From: Brevundimonas sp.
GTDB lineage: Bacteria; Pseudomonadota; Alphaproteobacteria; Caulobacterales; Caulobacteraceae
Assembly: GCA_027531145.1 (NCBI GenBank)
Contig: JAPZRF010000002.1
Span: 110,291 to 174,290 of the forward strand
DNA length: 64,000 nucleotides
Reading direction: 5' to 3'
Within the stretch, counting starts at the first letter, position 1; each line of letters starts with the position of its first letter. Both the position numbers and the translations under genes were made by a program. Shown piece by piece: positions 9,677-19,151 of this stretch. The notes under the pieces were generated by a model. That model was not told the origin of the DNA and searched no databases. It worked only from the letters and a program-made list of their open reading frames with translations.

Positions 9677-11746
9677 CTAGAAAAACAGCGGGTCCGGGCG
9701 CTTCTCCGGCGGCGGAGCCTCGCCACGCTGGTCGGGGCCGGCCGGGGCTGACGGCCGCGGCGCGTTCGGGCGGACCACGGGCCGCTCGTTCGGAGGGCCC
9801 TGCGACATCGCCGGGTCCGGTCCCGGCTCGACGACCGGCTCGCCGCCGGCCTCGTCGCCCGCCAGCCGGCCCAGCAGGTCGCCGACCGGGTCGGCCGGGA
9901 CCCAGCCCTCGGGCATGGCCGGGCCGGACGGGATCGGCTGCACATTGAGCCGCGGCAGGGCGGCGTCCATGAAGCCCTTCCAGATCGCCGCCGGAGCCTG
10001 GCCGCCGGTGACGCCGCGCATCGGCGAGTTGTCGTCCTTTCCGACCCAGACCGCCACGGTGAAGCCGCCGGTGTAGCCGACGAACCAGGCGTCCTTGTAG
10101 TCCGAGGTGGTGCCGGTCTTGCCGGCCAGATCGCGACCCGGAATGTTGACCGCCCGAGCCGTGCCGCGCTGGACCACCCCGCGCAGCATCTGGTTCAGAT
10201 AGTAGAGATGCGGGTTGTTGATGGCCTGACCGCCGGCTTCGCCGCGGGCGGCGCGCTGGTAGATGACCCGCCCCGCCGGGGTGCGAATGCGGGTGATGCC
10301 GTGGGCCTCGACCCGGCGGCCACCGTTGGCGAAGGCGTCGTAGGCCTGGGCCATCTCCAGTGGACTGACCTCAACGGCACCCAGCGCCATGGCCGGCTCC
10401 AGCCCGACCCGACCGGTGATGCCCAGGCGGCGGGCGGCGCGGGCCACGGAGTCACGGCCGATCTGGTCGGCGATGGAGGCGGCCACCGTATTTGTCGACT
10501 GGGCCACCGCCTCGGCCAGGGTCATCTCCCCGGCGAAGGTCCCCGAATAGTTGCGCGGCTCCCAGGCGCCGATGCGGATCGGCTCGTCCACCACCGGCGT
10601 CTCGGGGGTGTACCCGGCCTCCAGCGCCGCCAGATAGACGAACGGCTTGAAGGCCGAGCCGGCCTGGCGGCGGGCGTCGATGGCGCGGTTGAACTGGCTG
10701 TCGGCGTAGGAGGCTCCGCCGATCAGGGCGCGCACCCGGCCCTCGCCGTCCAGCGCCACCAGCGCCGCCTGCTCGACGCCGCGCCCGGCGTCGCGCTCGA
10801 GGATGCGGCGCACCGACCGCTCGGCGGCGGTCTGCAGGGTCAGATCAAGGGTGGTCTCCACCACAAGGTCCTCGGTCGGCTCACCGACCAGGCCGCGGAT
10901 CTCCTGGTCCAGCCAGTCGATGAAGTACTGGGCGTGTTGGGTGGCCAGGGTGCGCGACACCCGCACCGGCTCGGCGGCGGCGGCGCGGCGCTGCTCGGCG
11001 GTGATGACCCCGGCATCCTCCATCTCGTCCAGCACCACCGTGGCGCGGGCGGCGGCTCGCTCGCGCTCCGAGACCGGCGAATAGCGCGACGGGGCCTTCA
11101 GCAGCCCGGCCAGCAGGGCCGCCTCGCCCACCGTAAGGTCCCTGGCCGACTTGTCAAAGTAGCGCAGCGAGGCCGCCTCGATGCCATAAGCCCCGGCCCC
11201 GAAATAGACCCGGTTCAGATAGAGAGCGAGGATCTCCTCCTTGGAGAACTTCATCTCCAGCCACACTGCCAGCATCAGTTCCTGCGTCTTGCGACGCAGG
11301 GTCTGGTCCGGGGTCAGGAAAAGGTTTTTGGCCAGCTGCTGGGTGATGGTCGAGCCGCCCTCCACCACCCGGCCGGCGCGCATGTTGCGCAGCGCGGCAC
11401 GACTCATGCCGATCGGGTCGAAGCCCGGATGCCAGTAGAAGCGGCGATCCTCGATGGCGACGAAGGCGGCCGGCACATAGTCCGGCAGCTGGCTCAGGTC
11501 GGCCGGCGGGGCCTGCTGCGCGCCACGCGTGGCGATCAGGGCTCCGTTGCGGTCCAGATAAGTGATCGAGGGCTGGCGATCGACGTCATAGAGGGCCGAG
11601 GTGTCGGGCAGGCCGCGGGCGAACACGGTGAAGAACACAACGAGGAAGATGATCCCCCAGACAGCCGCCACCCCGCCCCAGTAGAGGGCTTTCTGCAGGC
11701 GCGTCCGTCCGCCCGCGCCGCCGCCTGTCGCCGTCCGACCTGCCAT
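9677..11746 (-). CDS. Class A penicillin-binding protein (PBP1A family)
   Basis: Bifunctional peptidoglycan synthase anchored in the inner membrane. One transmembrane helix lies at about residues 20-45. The glycosyltransferase domain has EDRRFYWHPGFD (catalytic Glu), GGSTITQQLAKN and KEEILALYLNRVYFG. The transpeptidase domain has the SxxK motif in QAGSAFKPF, the SxN motif in AVAQSTNTVAAS and KTGTTSDYKDAWF. A proline-rich C-terminal tail of about 60 residues ends PDPLFF. The 689-residue length and the absence of the long OB-like insertion place it with short PBP1A/PBP2D-like enzymes. It is transcribed alone; the hairpin at 11804 separates it from the upstream hydrolase gene. Confidence 0.94.
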   Translation of the reverse strand: MAGRTATGGGAGGRTRLQKALYWGGVAAVWGIIFLVVFFTVFARGLPDTSALYDVDRQPSITYLDRNGALIATRGAQQAPPADLSQLPDYVPAAFVAIEDRRFYWHPGFDPIGMSRAALRNMRAGRVVEGGSTITQQLAKNLFLTPDQTLRRKTQELMLAVWLEMKFSKEEILALYLNRVYFGAGAYGIEAASLRYFDKSARDLTVGEAALLAGLLKAPSRYSPVSERERAAARATVVLDEMEDAGVITAEQRRAAAAEPVRVSRTLATQHAQYFIDWLDQEIRGLVGEPTEDLVVETTLDLTLQTAAERSVRRILERDAGRGVEQAALVALDGEGRVRALIGGASYADSQFNRAIDARRQAGSAFKPFVYLAALEAGYTPETPVVDEPIRIGAWEPRNYSGTFAGEMTLAEAVAQSTNTVAASIADQIGRDSVARAARRLGITGRVGLEPAMALGAVEVSPLEMAQAYDAFANGGRRVEAHGITRIRTPAGRVIYQRAARGEAGGQAINNPHLYYLNQMLRGVVQRGTARAVNIPGRDLAGKTGTTSDYKDAWFVGYTGGFTVAVWVGKDDNSPMRGVTGGQAPAAIWKGFMDAALPRLNVQPIPSGPAMPEGWVPADPVGDLLGRLAGDEAGGEPVVEPGPDPAMSQGPPNERPVVRPNAPRPSAPAGPDQRGEAPPPEKRPDPLFF

Positions 11747-11803
11747 CGTCGTCCTCAGAACCCCGTTCGCCCGCTCATAGCCTGTCCGGGCGCAGGCGGA
11801 AAC

Positions 11804-11831
11804 GCCCCGTCATCACAGATGACGGGGCTTT
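11804..11831 (-). terminator. Intrinsic terminator of the alpha/beta hydrolase gene
   Basis: A perfect 11-base stem (11804-11814 and 11818-11828, GCCCCGTCATC and its complement) closes a three-base loop 20 bases after the stop codon of the hydrolase gene. On the minus strand it is followed by G then TTTCC, a short U-tract. It separates that gene from the PBP gene downstream. Confidence 0.75.
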
Positions 11832-11848
11832 CGGCCGATTTCGCGGCG

Positions 11849-12781
11849 TCAGTCTAAATAGGCGTTCACCTTGGCGGCAAAGACCTCGGGCTGGTCCAGC
11901 ATGATGAAGTGGGCGCTGTCGTCGATCCGCGTCAGCGTCGCCGACGGCAGGGACTGGAACGAGGCGCGGTAGATGCCGTCGGTCATCTCCGGGCCCATGC
12001 CGGTGAAGGCGACGTACAGCACCTCGACCGGGGCGGTGATGTTCGGCAGCTCGGGCCGCAGGTCAGTGACGATCAGCTCGCGATAGGCGTTGGCGCTGAC
12101 CGTGCGGTCGCTGCGCAGGGCCTGGTCCAGCGGCCCGGCGCGCTCGGATCCGGTGTTGATCATGCCGTTGATGGTGGCGACCAGCTGGGCGTTGTAAGCC
12201 TCGACCGGAGCGGCCAGCATGCCGGCGCGCGCCCGGTCGGCGATCGGTGCCACGCTCTCCGGCGTCGCCGCCGGCCCGCCGAACATCGGCCCCATGAAGG
12301 GGATCATGTCCACGACCATCAGCTTGCCGACGCTGTCCGGATGGCGCGCCGCCAGCATCAGGCCAATGGTGCCGCCCATGGAGTGGCCGATCACGACCGG
12401 CTTCTGCAGCCCCTGATCGGCGATGTAGCGGGCCAGCTCCTCGGCCACCGGCGCGGCCACCGGCCCGTCGGCATTGGCCCCGGCCGGGGCACCGGAAAAG
12501 CCGGCCACATGCACCGCATGGATGCGCCAGCCCGGCTCCAGCCGCGAGATCAGGCCGTTGAACACGTCCGGGTGCGACGACAGGCCGGGGATCAGGATCA
12601 GGTCGCGGCCGGAGGCCGAGGCCTCGCCCTCGACGCGGACGTGGAAGCGGACCGACTCGAAGTCGGCGTGACGATGCCCGTGGGCGGCGGGCGTCTGGGA
12701 CACGGCAGGCGTGGCGACGGCGAGCGCCGGGACGGTCGCGGCGAGCAACAGGGCGAAGGCGGACGCGGCGGTGTGGAACAT
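11849..12781 (-). CDS. Secreted alpha/beta hydrolase
   Basis: A 310-residue hydrolase with an N-terminal signal peptide (FALLLAATVPALAVATPAVS), so likely periplasmic or secreted. The fold is shown by the oxyanion region LILIPGLSSHPDVFNG, the nucleophile elbow VVIGHSMGGTIGLML and the late His in RIDDSAHFIMLDQPE. The start at 12781 has GGGGAGA as ribosome-binding site; upstream in-frame codons lie in a divergent promoter region. The substrate is unknown. It is divergent from the Rieske oxygenase gene across a 110-base gap holding an operator-like sequence, so the two may be co-regulated. Confidence 0.85.
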   Translation of the reverse strand: MFHTAASAFALLLAATVPALAVATPAVSQTPAAHGHRHADFESVRFHVRVEGEASASGRDLILIPGLSSHPDVFNGLISRLEPGWRIHAVHVAGFSGAPAGANADGPVAAPVAEELARYIADQGLQKPVVIGHSMGGTIGLMLAARHPDSVGKLMVVDMIPFMGPMFGGPAATPESVAPIADRARAGMLAAPVEAYNAQLVATINGMINTGSERAGPLDQALRSDRTVSANAYRELIVTDLRPELPNITAPVEVLYVAFTGMGPEMTDGIYRASFQSLPSATLTRIDDSAHFIMLDQPEVFAAKVNAYLD

Positions 12782-12820
12782 GAACAGGTCTCCCCTTGTT
12801 GCGCCCGAGGTCTTCCACAT

Positions 12821-12847
12821 TAACTTTGACATTAAAAGTACTTTAAG
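12821..12847. promoter_or_regulatory. Operator-like triple half-site in divergent promoter region
   Basis: Three half-sites occur in 22 bases: ACTTT (12823-12827), AAAGT (12835-12839) and ACTTT (12840-12844). They form one inverted repeat with a seven-base spacer and a second that is a 10-base palindrome, AAAGTACTTT. The tract is strikingly AT-rich for this genome and lies between the divergent hydrolase and Rieske genes. The TetR gene at 14009 is one possible binder; this is an inference. Confidence 0.5.
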
Positions 12848-12891
12848 AACACCACTCGCCTTGGGTCGCCGCGCCAGTGTAGACACGGGTC

Positions 12892-13983
12892 ATGATCGCC
12901 GCCACCGAGTCCGCCGCCGCCCCCGCCCGCTTTGGCCAGGGTTTCATCCGCGACGCATGGTACTTCGCCGCCCTCGGCCGCGACGTGGCCCCGGGGTCGC
13001 TGAAGCGCCACGAGCTGCTGGGCGAGCCGGTGCTGATCGGGCGCACCCGCGCCGGCGAGGTCTACGCCCTGCGCGACATCTGTCCCCACCGCGCGGCGCC
13101 GCTGTCCGCCGGCCGGCTGGTGCAGCACCCCGGCGAGGGTGAGACGGTCGAGTGCCCCTATCACGGCTGGCGCTTCCGCACCGACGGCGTCTGCGCCGCC
13201 ATCCCCTCGCTCGTCGAGGGCCAGGGCCCGGAGGCGGAACGCATCCGCGTGCGCTCCTATCCGGTGCGCGAGAGCCAGGGTCTGGTGTTCGTCTGGATGG
13301 CCGCCGACGGCCGCGGCGGCGAACCAGACCATGAACCGCCGGTGTTTCCTGGCGTGGTCGGGGGCGGCCCCCGTCTGGTCGAGGCCATGGACTTCGACAG
13401 CCATGTCGATCACGCCGTGGTCGGGCTGATGGACCCGGCGCACGGGCCTTATGTTCATCAGCAATGGTGGTGGCGCTCGACCCCGTCGATGCACGACAAG
13501 GCCAAGGCCTTCGAGCCGCGCGAGCACGGCTTCGCCATGGCCCGGCATGCCCCGTCGTCCAACTCGCGCGCCTATCGCATCCTCGGCGGGGCCCCGGCGA
13601 CCGAGATCACCTTCCGCCTGCCCGGCTACCGCTGGGAGCATATCGAGGTCGGCGACCGTCAGGTATTGGCCCTGACCTGCCTGACCCCGGTCAACGAGAC
13701 GAGGACCCGCATCACCCAGGTCTTCTGGTCCGATCACTGGGTGTTCGCTCTCGCCCGGCCGTTCCTGCGCCAGGGCGTGCGCGCCTTCCTGAAGCAGGAC
13801 GGCGGCATGGTGAACCTGCAGAACGAGGGGCTGCGCTACGATCCGGCCCTGATCTGGATCGACGACGCCGACACCCAGGCCAAATGGTACCAGCAGCTGA
13901 AGCGCGAATGGGGTCGGGCCCGTGCCGAGGGCCGGCCGTTCCGCAACCCGGTGACGCCGGCCACCCTGCACTGGCGCAGCTGA
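12892..13983 (+). CDS. Rieske non-heme iron oxygenase, alpha-subunit type
   Basis: A 363-residue oxygenase component. The Rieske [2Fe-2S] ligands are in CPHRAAPLSAG and CPYHGWRF (residues about 64-105). The mononuclear iron site probably uses the Asp and two His in GLMDPAHGPYVH. This single-chain layout, with N-terminal Rieske and C-terminal catalytic domain, matches the pheophorbide-a-oxygenase/vanillate-demethylase-like group. No reductase or ferredoxin gene is adjacent, so electrons must come from elsewhere. The substrate is unknown. It is divergent from the secreted hydrolase and convergent with a TetR regulator only 25 bases downstream. Confidence 0.88.
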   Translation: MIAATESAAAPARFGQGFIRDAWYFAALGRDVAPGSLKRHELLGEPVLIGRTRAGEVYALRDICPHRAAPLSAGRLVQHPGEGETVECPYHGWRFRTDGVCAAIPSLVEGQGPEAERIRVRSYPVRESQGLVFVWMAADGRGGEPDHEPPVFPGVVGGGPRLVEAMDFDSHVDHAVVGLMDPAHGPYVHQQWWWRSTPSMHDKAKAFEPREHGFAMARHAPSSNSRAYRILGGAPATEITFRLPGYRWEHIEVGDRQVLALTCLTPVNETRTRITQVFWSDHWVFALARPFLRQGVRAFLKQDGGMVNLQNEGLRYDPALIWIDDADTQAKWYQQLKREWGRARAEGRPFRNPVTPATLHWRS

Positions 13984-14008
13984 CGCCCGCCAGCCGCGGG
14001 GCAGCGCC

Positions 14009-14668
14009 TCAGCGGGCCAGGGCACCCGCGAGAATGGCCCGGATCTGCAGGCCCAGATGGGCGCTCATCCGCGCCGCGTCCCAGCCATCGTAGGCGGCGC
14101 GGCGATAGTTGGCGACGAAGCCTTCCCAGATCAGCGAGGCCAGCAGCGGCACATCGGCACCCTTCTGCAGCTCGCCGCGGCTGACGCCTTCCTCAATCGT
14201 GAAGGCGACCGCCCCGGTCAGCGGTCCCAGCGCCTCGCGCGAGCGCTTCTCGGCCGCGGCCGGCTGGAACCAGGCGCGCGCCACCACAGCCTGCACCAGC
14301 GGCAGCTGGTCGTAGGAGGCGTGGTAGGCGGCGGACAGGCCAGCCTCAAGCCGGGTCGCCGTATCGCCCGGCCGGGTCAGGGCTTCCGTCAGCGCCGTCG
14401 ACACCCGCTCCAGATCCTCGGCCAGCACCGCGTCGAACAGCTCGGCCTTGTCCCGGAAGTTGGCGAACACGGCCCCGGTAGACATGCCGGCACCCCTGGC
14501 GATGTCGCGGATGGTGGCCGGCTCGTAGCCACGCTCGGCGAACAGGGCGCGGGCCGCGGCCATGACCTTTTGGCGCGTACGGACCTTGGCGGCCTGGCGG
14601 CGGTTCAGGCGCGGGGCCGCGGCGGCGGGCTCCTCGGCGGGACGGATCTCAAGGGCGCTCTGGGACAT
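14009..14668 (-). CDS. TetR/AcrR family transcriptional regulator
   Basis: A 219-residue regulator. The N-terminal helix-turn-helix is RTRQKVMAAARALFAERGYE followed by TIRDIARGAGMSTGAVFANF and RDKAELF, the classical TetR DNA-binding domain. The C-terminal ligand domain is helical and not diagnostic. The first about 25 residues are an Ala/Pro-rich extension. It lies convergent to the Rieske gene and may control the Rieske/hydrolase pair through the operator-like tract at 12821; this is inferred from position only. Confidence 0.88.
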   Translation of the reverse strand: MSQSALEIRPAEEPAAAAPRLNRRQAAKVRTRQKVMAAARALFAERGYEPATIRDIARGAGMSTGAVFANFRDKAELFDAVLAEDLERVSTALTEALTRPGDTATRLEAGLSAAYHASYDQLPLVQAVVARAWFQPAAAEKRSREALGPLTGAVAFTIEEGVSRGELQKGADVPLLASLIWEGFVANYRRAAYDGWDAARMSAHLGLQIRAILAGALAR

Positions 14669-14800
14669 GGTGGCGAGAACTCGAACCGGGCGCGACGGGA
14701 TCGCGCGGGACAGGCGATAGCGGCTCCGGAACAGGGTCCCGAAGGGGCGAGGGAGCCAGCTTCGATCACCGAACCGTGACGAAATTGGGGAGAAACAGCC

Positions 14801-16642
14801 TTAACGGCCCGCCGGCGGGGGATTCCGGCGGGTCGAGCGCAGCGCCCGGGCAGGACGGTCGCCCCGCGCCTCCGGGGCCGCCGCCTGGAATAGCTGACGA
14901 TAGCGGTCCCGGCGGTCGTGGATCGAGGCCAGTACCAGCCCCATGGGGACCCCCAGATCGACCAGGGTGTTCTCCGCCAGCTGCAGACTGGCTTCGGTCG
15001 TCTCCGGGACGGCGTCGGTCACCCCCATGGCGTAGAGCCGCGCCGCGTGGCGATCGTCCCGGGCCCGGGCGATCAGGATGAGGTCGCGCCGCGCGGCGCG
15101 TGCCGCCGCCGCCGCCTCGTCGATCTTGCCCGGGCTGTCCATGGTCACCACCAGCGCCCGGGCCGTGTCGACGCCCAGCCGGCGCAGCAGCTCGGGCCGG
15201 GCCGCATCGCCATAGACCACCGGCAGGCCCTCGCGCCGCGCCGCCGTGACGGCGCGCGGATCAGCATCCACCGCCAGCCAAGGCTGGCCGTGTTCCGTCA
15301 GCAGCTCGGCCACCAGTCGCCCGACGCGGCCGAAGCCGACGATCAGGGTGCGGGCGGGATCGCCCTCGGCCTCGGCCTCCGGGCCCGGCGCAGTCTCATC
15401 CTCCGTCGGGCGCTGCGGCAGGCGGCGGGCCAGCCGCTGGCCTGCCGAGGCCAGCAGGGGGATGCTGAACAGGCTGAGCGTCGCCGACACCATCAGCGCC
15501 TGGGTGAAGGCCGGGGTGGCCAGCCCCTCGACCAGGCCGGTGTTGAGGATGACGAAGGCGAACTCTCCCGCCGGGCCCAGCACCAGACCGATCTCCAGCG
15601 CCGCGCGCCAGCCGAGGCCCCAGGCCCGCGCCAGCCCGGCGATCAGCACCGCCTTGGTCAGGGTCAGCAACACCGCCAGGCCGAACACCGTCGCCGGATC
15701 GGCCGCCACCGCCTCCAGATCGAGGCCGATGCCGACGCCGACGAAGAAGACGCCGAGCAGCAGCCCCTTGAAGGGCTCGATATGCATCTCGACCGCGCGG
15801 CGATACTCGGTCTCGGCCAGCAGCAGGCCGGCGATCAGGGCCCCGAGGCTCATCGACAGCCCGGCCGCCTGGGCCGCCGTGCCGGCCCCGACCACGACCA
15901 GCAGTGCGGCGGCCACGAACAACTCCGGGCCATCGGCCCGCGCGACCAGCCGGAACAGCGGCCTCATCACCAGCCGGCCCAGCACGACCAGCAGGCCCAG
16001 CCCGATCACCGTCGGCACGAGCGACAGCAGGGCCGTCCCTACCGCGCCGGTATCCGGTCCGGCCGCGGCCCCCGCCCCGACCACAGCCGCGATCACCGCC
16101 ACGGTGACGAGGATCGGTGCCACCGCCAGATCCTGGGCCAGCAGCACGGCGAAGGTGGCGCGGCCCACGCCGCCCTTCAGCCGCCCGCCCTGCGCCAGCG
16201 TTGGCATGACGACAGCCGTGGAAGACAGGGCCAGTGCCAGCCCGGCCACCGCCGCGGCCCCGAGGCTCTGCCCCGCCAGCAGGAAACCGCCGGCCAGCAC
16301 CAGGCTGCACAGGACGACCTGCGACAGACCCAGCCCGAACACCAGCCGCCGCATGGCCTTGAGCCGCTCCCATGACAGCTCCAGCCCGATCATGAACAGC
16401 AGGAAGGCAACGCCCAGCTCGGACAGCACCGCCACCTGCTCGCGGTCGGTGATGGTCAGCCACGCCAGCCACGGGGCCTGGTCGGCAAACCGGCCCAGAC
16501 CGTGCGGGCCCAGCAGCACCCCGGCCGCCAGAAACCCGAGCACCGGGCTGAGCTTCAGCCGGCTGAACAGGGGTGCCACGACGCCGGCGGCGGCGAGAAA
16601 CAGCAGCAGGTCCTTGTAGTCTTCCCCGCCGTGTCCCGGCAT
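14801..16642 (-). CDS. CPA2-type cation:proton antiporter with TrkA-N domain (Kef-like)
   Basis: Inner-membrane potassium or sodium/proton antiporter of 613 residues. Residues 1 to about 390 hold roughly a dozen hydrophobic helices with the CPA2 pattern (LGFLAAGVLLGPHGLG, LLFMIGLELSWERLK, ALSSTAVVMPTLAQ, FFVGVGIGLDL, LGPAGEFAFVIL). A soluble RCK/TrkA-N domain follows, with the nucleotide-binding GFGRVGRLVAELL. The basic C-terminal tail contains RALRSTRR. This is the KefB/KefC architecture, but ion specificity and glutathione control cannot be read from the sequence. It is a single gene, divergent from the M13 peptidase. Confidence 0.92.
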   Translation of the reverse strand: MPGHGGEDYKDLLLFLAAAGVVAPLFSRLKLSPVLGFLAAGVLLGPHGLGRFADQAPWLAWLTITDREQVAVLSELGVAFLLFMIGLELSWERLKAMRRLVFGLGLSQVVLCSLVLAGGFLLAGQSLGAAAVAGLALALSSTAVVMPTLAQGGRLKGGVGRATFAVLLAQDLAVAPILVTVAVIAAVVGAGAAAGPDTGAVGTALLSLVPTVIGLGLLVVLGRLVMRPLFRLVARADGPELFVAAALLVVVGAGTAAQAAGLSMSLGALIAGLLLAETEYRRAVEMHIEPFKGLLLGVFFVGVGIGLDLEAVAADPATVFGLAVLLTLTKAVLIAGLARAWGLGWRAALEIGLVLGPAGEFAFVILNTGLVEGLATPAFTQALMVSATLSLFSIPLLASAGQRLARRLPQRPTEDETAPGPEAEAEGDPARTLIVGFGRVGRLVAELLTEHGQPWLAVDADPRAVTAARREGLPVVYGDAARPELLRRLGVDTARALVVTMDSPGKIDEAAAAARAARRDLILIARARDDRHAARLYAMGVTDAVPETTEASLQLAENTLVDLGVPMGLVLASIHDRRDRYRQLFQAAAPEARGDRPARALRSTRRNPPPAGR

Positions 16643-16850
16643 GCCGGCTCCCTGAGTCGTGTGCGACAGCTCGCCGCCGAATCATGACGGATTTTTCAGG
16701 CGGCGTCGCCGGGCCTGCCCGATAGGGTGTGGCCGCGTTCTTTTTGCGCAGGGACAGTTAGACTGAAAGCACCCTCTGCAACGGGTCCGCAAGATTTCCT
16801 CAATGCCGCAACAAGACCCCTGGCGCATCAGGGATCTTGGGGGAATGCTC

Positions 16851-18995
16851 ATGATCGAGAGTCAGCCAATGAAACGACTGCTGGTGGGAGCCGCCGTGGC
16901 GGCCATGATGTACGCCGGATCGACCAACGCCCACCACGAGCCGGAGGACGTCTGCCTCGACGAGGCGTGCGAACAGATCTCCCTGTTCCGCCAGGTGACG
17001 CCGGCCCTGGCGCCGAGCGGCTTCGTCGGTACAGTGGCCCCGCGCTACGGGACCTGGGGTTTTGACCTAGAGGGCCGTGACCTGTCGGTGGCTCCGGGCG
17101 AGGACTTCTTCCGCCACGCCAACGGCGCCTACATGGACGCCCTGGTGATCCCCGCAGACCGCGCCCGCTTCGGCTCCTTCGAAATCCTGCGCCAGCTCTC
17201 GGACAACCGGCTTGAGGCCATGATGGCCCGGCTCGTGGCCGACACCGCCGCCGACCCGGCCAGCGACGCCGGCAAGCTGGCAAACCTCTACCGCAGCTAC
17301 ATGGACGAGGCCCGGCTGGAGGCGCTCGACGCCCAGCCGCTGCAGCCCATGCTGGCCGAGATCCGCGCCGCCGACAGCCACGCCGCCCTCGCCCGCCTGA
17401 TGGGCGCGCGCCAAAGCGGGTTCGGCTCGTCCTTCTTCGGCTTCGGCATCTCCGACGACGCCCGCAACCCGGACCGCTACGCTGTCTATGTCAGCCAGGC
17501 TGGCCTCGGCCTGCCGAACCGCGACTACTATCTGACCGAACGTTACGCCGACAAGAAGGCGGCCTACCAGGCCTATGTCGGCACGATGCTGGGCATGATC
17601 GGCTGGGATCAGCCCGAGGCCATGGCCCAGGCCATCCTCGACCTCGAGACCCGCATCGCCGAGGCTCACTGGACTCCGGTCGAGAGCCGCAACCGCGACC
17701 GCACCTACAACCCGCTGACCCCGGCCCAGCTGATCGAGTCCGCGCCCGGCTTCGACTTCGCCGGCTTCATGGACGCCGCCGGTCTGACCGCCGTCAACCG
17801 TCTGGTGATCCGTCAGGACAGCGCCATGCCGCGCCTCGCCGCCATCTTCGGCGAGACCCCGGTCGAGGTGCTGCAGGCCTGGCAGGCCTTTCACACCGCC
17901 GACGACGCCGCCCCGTATCTGTCGAAGCGCTTCGTTGACGCCAACTTCAACTTCCGCTCACGCGAACTGGCCGGCCAGCCGGAGCAGCGCAGCCGAGACA
18001 AGCGCGGCGTCAGCTTCGCCGAGGGCGTGATGGGCGAGGCCATGGGCCGGCTCTATGTCGAGGAGTACTTTCCGCCCGAGTCCAAGGCTCGGATGGAGCA
18101 GCTGGTCGCCAATCTGAAGGTGGCCATGGCCAACCGCATCCGTGGCCTCCAGTGGATGAGCGAGGCGACCAAGGTCGAGGCCCTGGCCAAGCTCGAGAAG
18201 TTCGGGGTCAAGATCGGCTACCCCTCGACCTGGGAGGACTACAGCGCCCTTGAGGTGCGGCCGGACGACCTGTTCGGAAATCAGGCCCGCGCCGGAGCCT
18301 TTCGCTGGCAGGACCAGCTGGATCGCCTCAACGGCCCGGTCGACGACGAGGAATGGGGCATGACGCCCCAGACCGTGAACGCCTACTACAACCCGGTGAA
18401 GAACGAGATCGTCTTCCCGGCGGCCATCCTGCAGCCGCCGTTCTTCGATCCGTCGGCCGATCCGGCGGTCAACTACGGTGCAATCGGCGGCGTCATCGGC
18501 CACGAGATCACCCACGGCTTCGATGACCAGGGCCGCAAGTCCGACGGCGACGGGGTGCTGCGCGACTGGTGGACCCCGGCCGACGCCGCCGCTTTCGAGG
18601 CGCAGGCCGCCCGCCTCGGTGCCCAGTATGACCAGTACGCCCCGCTGCCCGGCTTCAACCTGCAGGGGGCGCTGACCATGGGCGAGAACATCGCCGACCT
18701 GGGCGGAGTGCTGCTGGCGCTGGAGGCCTACAACCTCTCGCTCAACGGCCAGCCGGCCCCGGTGCTGGACGGCGTCACCGGCGAGCAGCGGGTGTTCTAT
18801 GGCTGGGCCCAGGTCTGGCGCGGTGCCCTGCGCGACGAGGCCATGAAGAACCAGGTCGCCACCGGCCCGCACTCGCCCCCGCAGTTCCGGGTGATCGGCC
18901 CGCTGCGCAACATCGACGCCTGGTACGAGGCCTTCGGGGTCCGGCCCGGGGCCGCCTACTACCTGCCGCCGGAAGAGCGCGTCAGCCTCTGGTAG
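16851..18995 (+). CDS. M13 family metallopeptidase (neprilysin-like)
   Basis: Zinc endopeptidase exported to the periplasm. From the chosen start the protein has 714 residues. The catalytic zinc motif is GHEITHGFDDQG, the third ligand is in ENIADLGGV, and NAYYNPVKNEIVFPAAIL supplies the conserved substrate-binding NAYY. A signal peptide is seen in MKRLLVGAAVAAMMYAG with a cleavage site near TNA. The start at 16851 is preferred because GGGGGA lies seven bases before it; 16869 (MKRLL) is also possible. The mature N-terminal region SVAPGEDFFRHANGAYMD is typical of bacterial PepO-like enzymes. Two strong palindromes follow the stop. Confidence 0.93.
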   Translation: MIESQPMKRLLVGAAVAAMMYAGSTNAHHEPEDVCLDEACEQISLFRQVTPALAPSGFVGTVAPRYGTWGFDLEGRDLSVAPGEDFFRHANGAYMDALVIPADRARFGSFEILRQLSDNRLEAMMARLVADTAADPASDAGKLANLYRSYMDEARLEALDAQPLQPMLAEIRAADSHAALARLMGARQSGFGSSFFGFGISDDARNPDRYAVYVSQAGLGLPNRDYYLTERYADKKAAYQAYVGTMLGMIGWDQPEAMAQAILDLETRIAEAHWTPVESRNRDRTYNPLTPAQLIESAPGFDFAGFMDAAGLTAVNRLVIRQDSAMPRLAAIFGETPVEVLQAWQAFHTADDAAPYLSKRFVDANFNFRSRELAGQPEQRSRDKRGVSFAEGVMGEAMGRLYVEEYFPPESKARMEQLVANLKVAMANRIRGLQWMSEATKVEALAKLEKFGVKIGYPSTWEDYSALEVRPDDLFGNQARAGAFRWQDQLDRLNGPVDDEEWGMTPQTVNAYYNPVKNEIVFPAAILQPPFFDPSADPAVNYGAIGGVIGHEITHGFDDQGRKSDGDGVLRDWWTPADAAAFEAQAARLGAQYDQYAPLPGFNLQGALTMGENIADLGGVLLALEAYNLSLNGQPAPVLDGVTGEQRVFYGWAQVWRGALRDEAMKNQVATGPHSPPQFRVIGPLRNIDAWYEAFGVRPGAAYYLPPEERVSLW

Positions 18996-19009
18996 GGCGC
19001 ACCCCGCCT

Positions 19010-19088
19010 CTCCTCCCCCGCGCGCGGGGGAGGAGGGAGCGTTTCCGCTTCACCCCCGTCACCCTCGGGTCAAGCCCGAGGGTGACGG
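19010..19088. repeat. Two palindromic repeats after the M13 peptidase gene
   Basis: The first palindrome (19010-19035) has 11-base arms, CTCCTCCCCCG and its complement, around CGCG. The second (19056-19088) has perfect 14-base arms, CCGTCACCCTCGGG and its complement, with a TCAAG loop. A shorter relative of the second occurs at 32178. The first is related to hairpins at 20896 and 46712. They could terminate or stabilise the peptidase mRNA and look like REP-type dispersed units. Confidence 0.8.
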
Positions 19089-19151
19089 AGGGGGGGCGTG
19101 AGGACCCGGCGCTCGGCCTGCCCGTGGGCGGTATGACGGCCTCCAGACACG

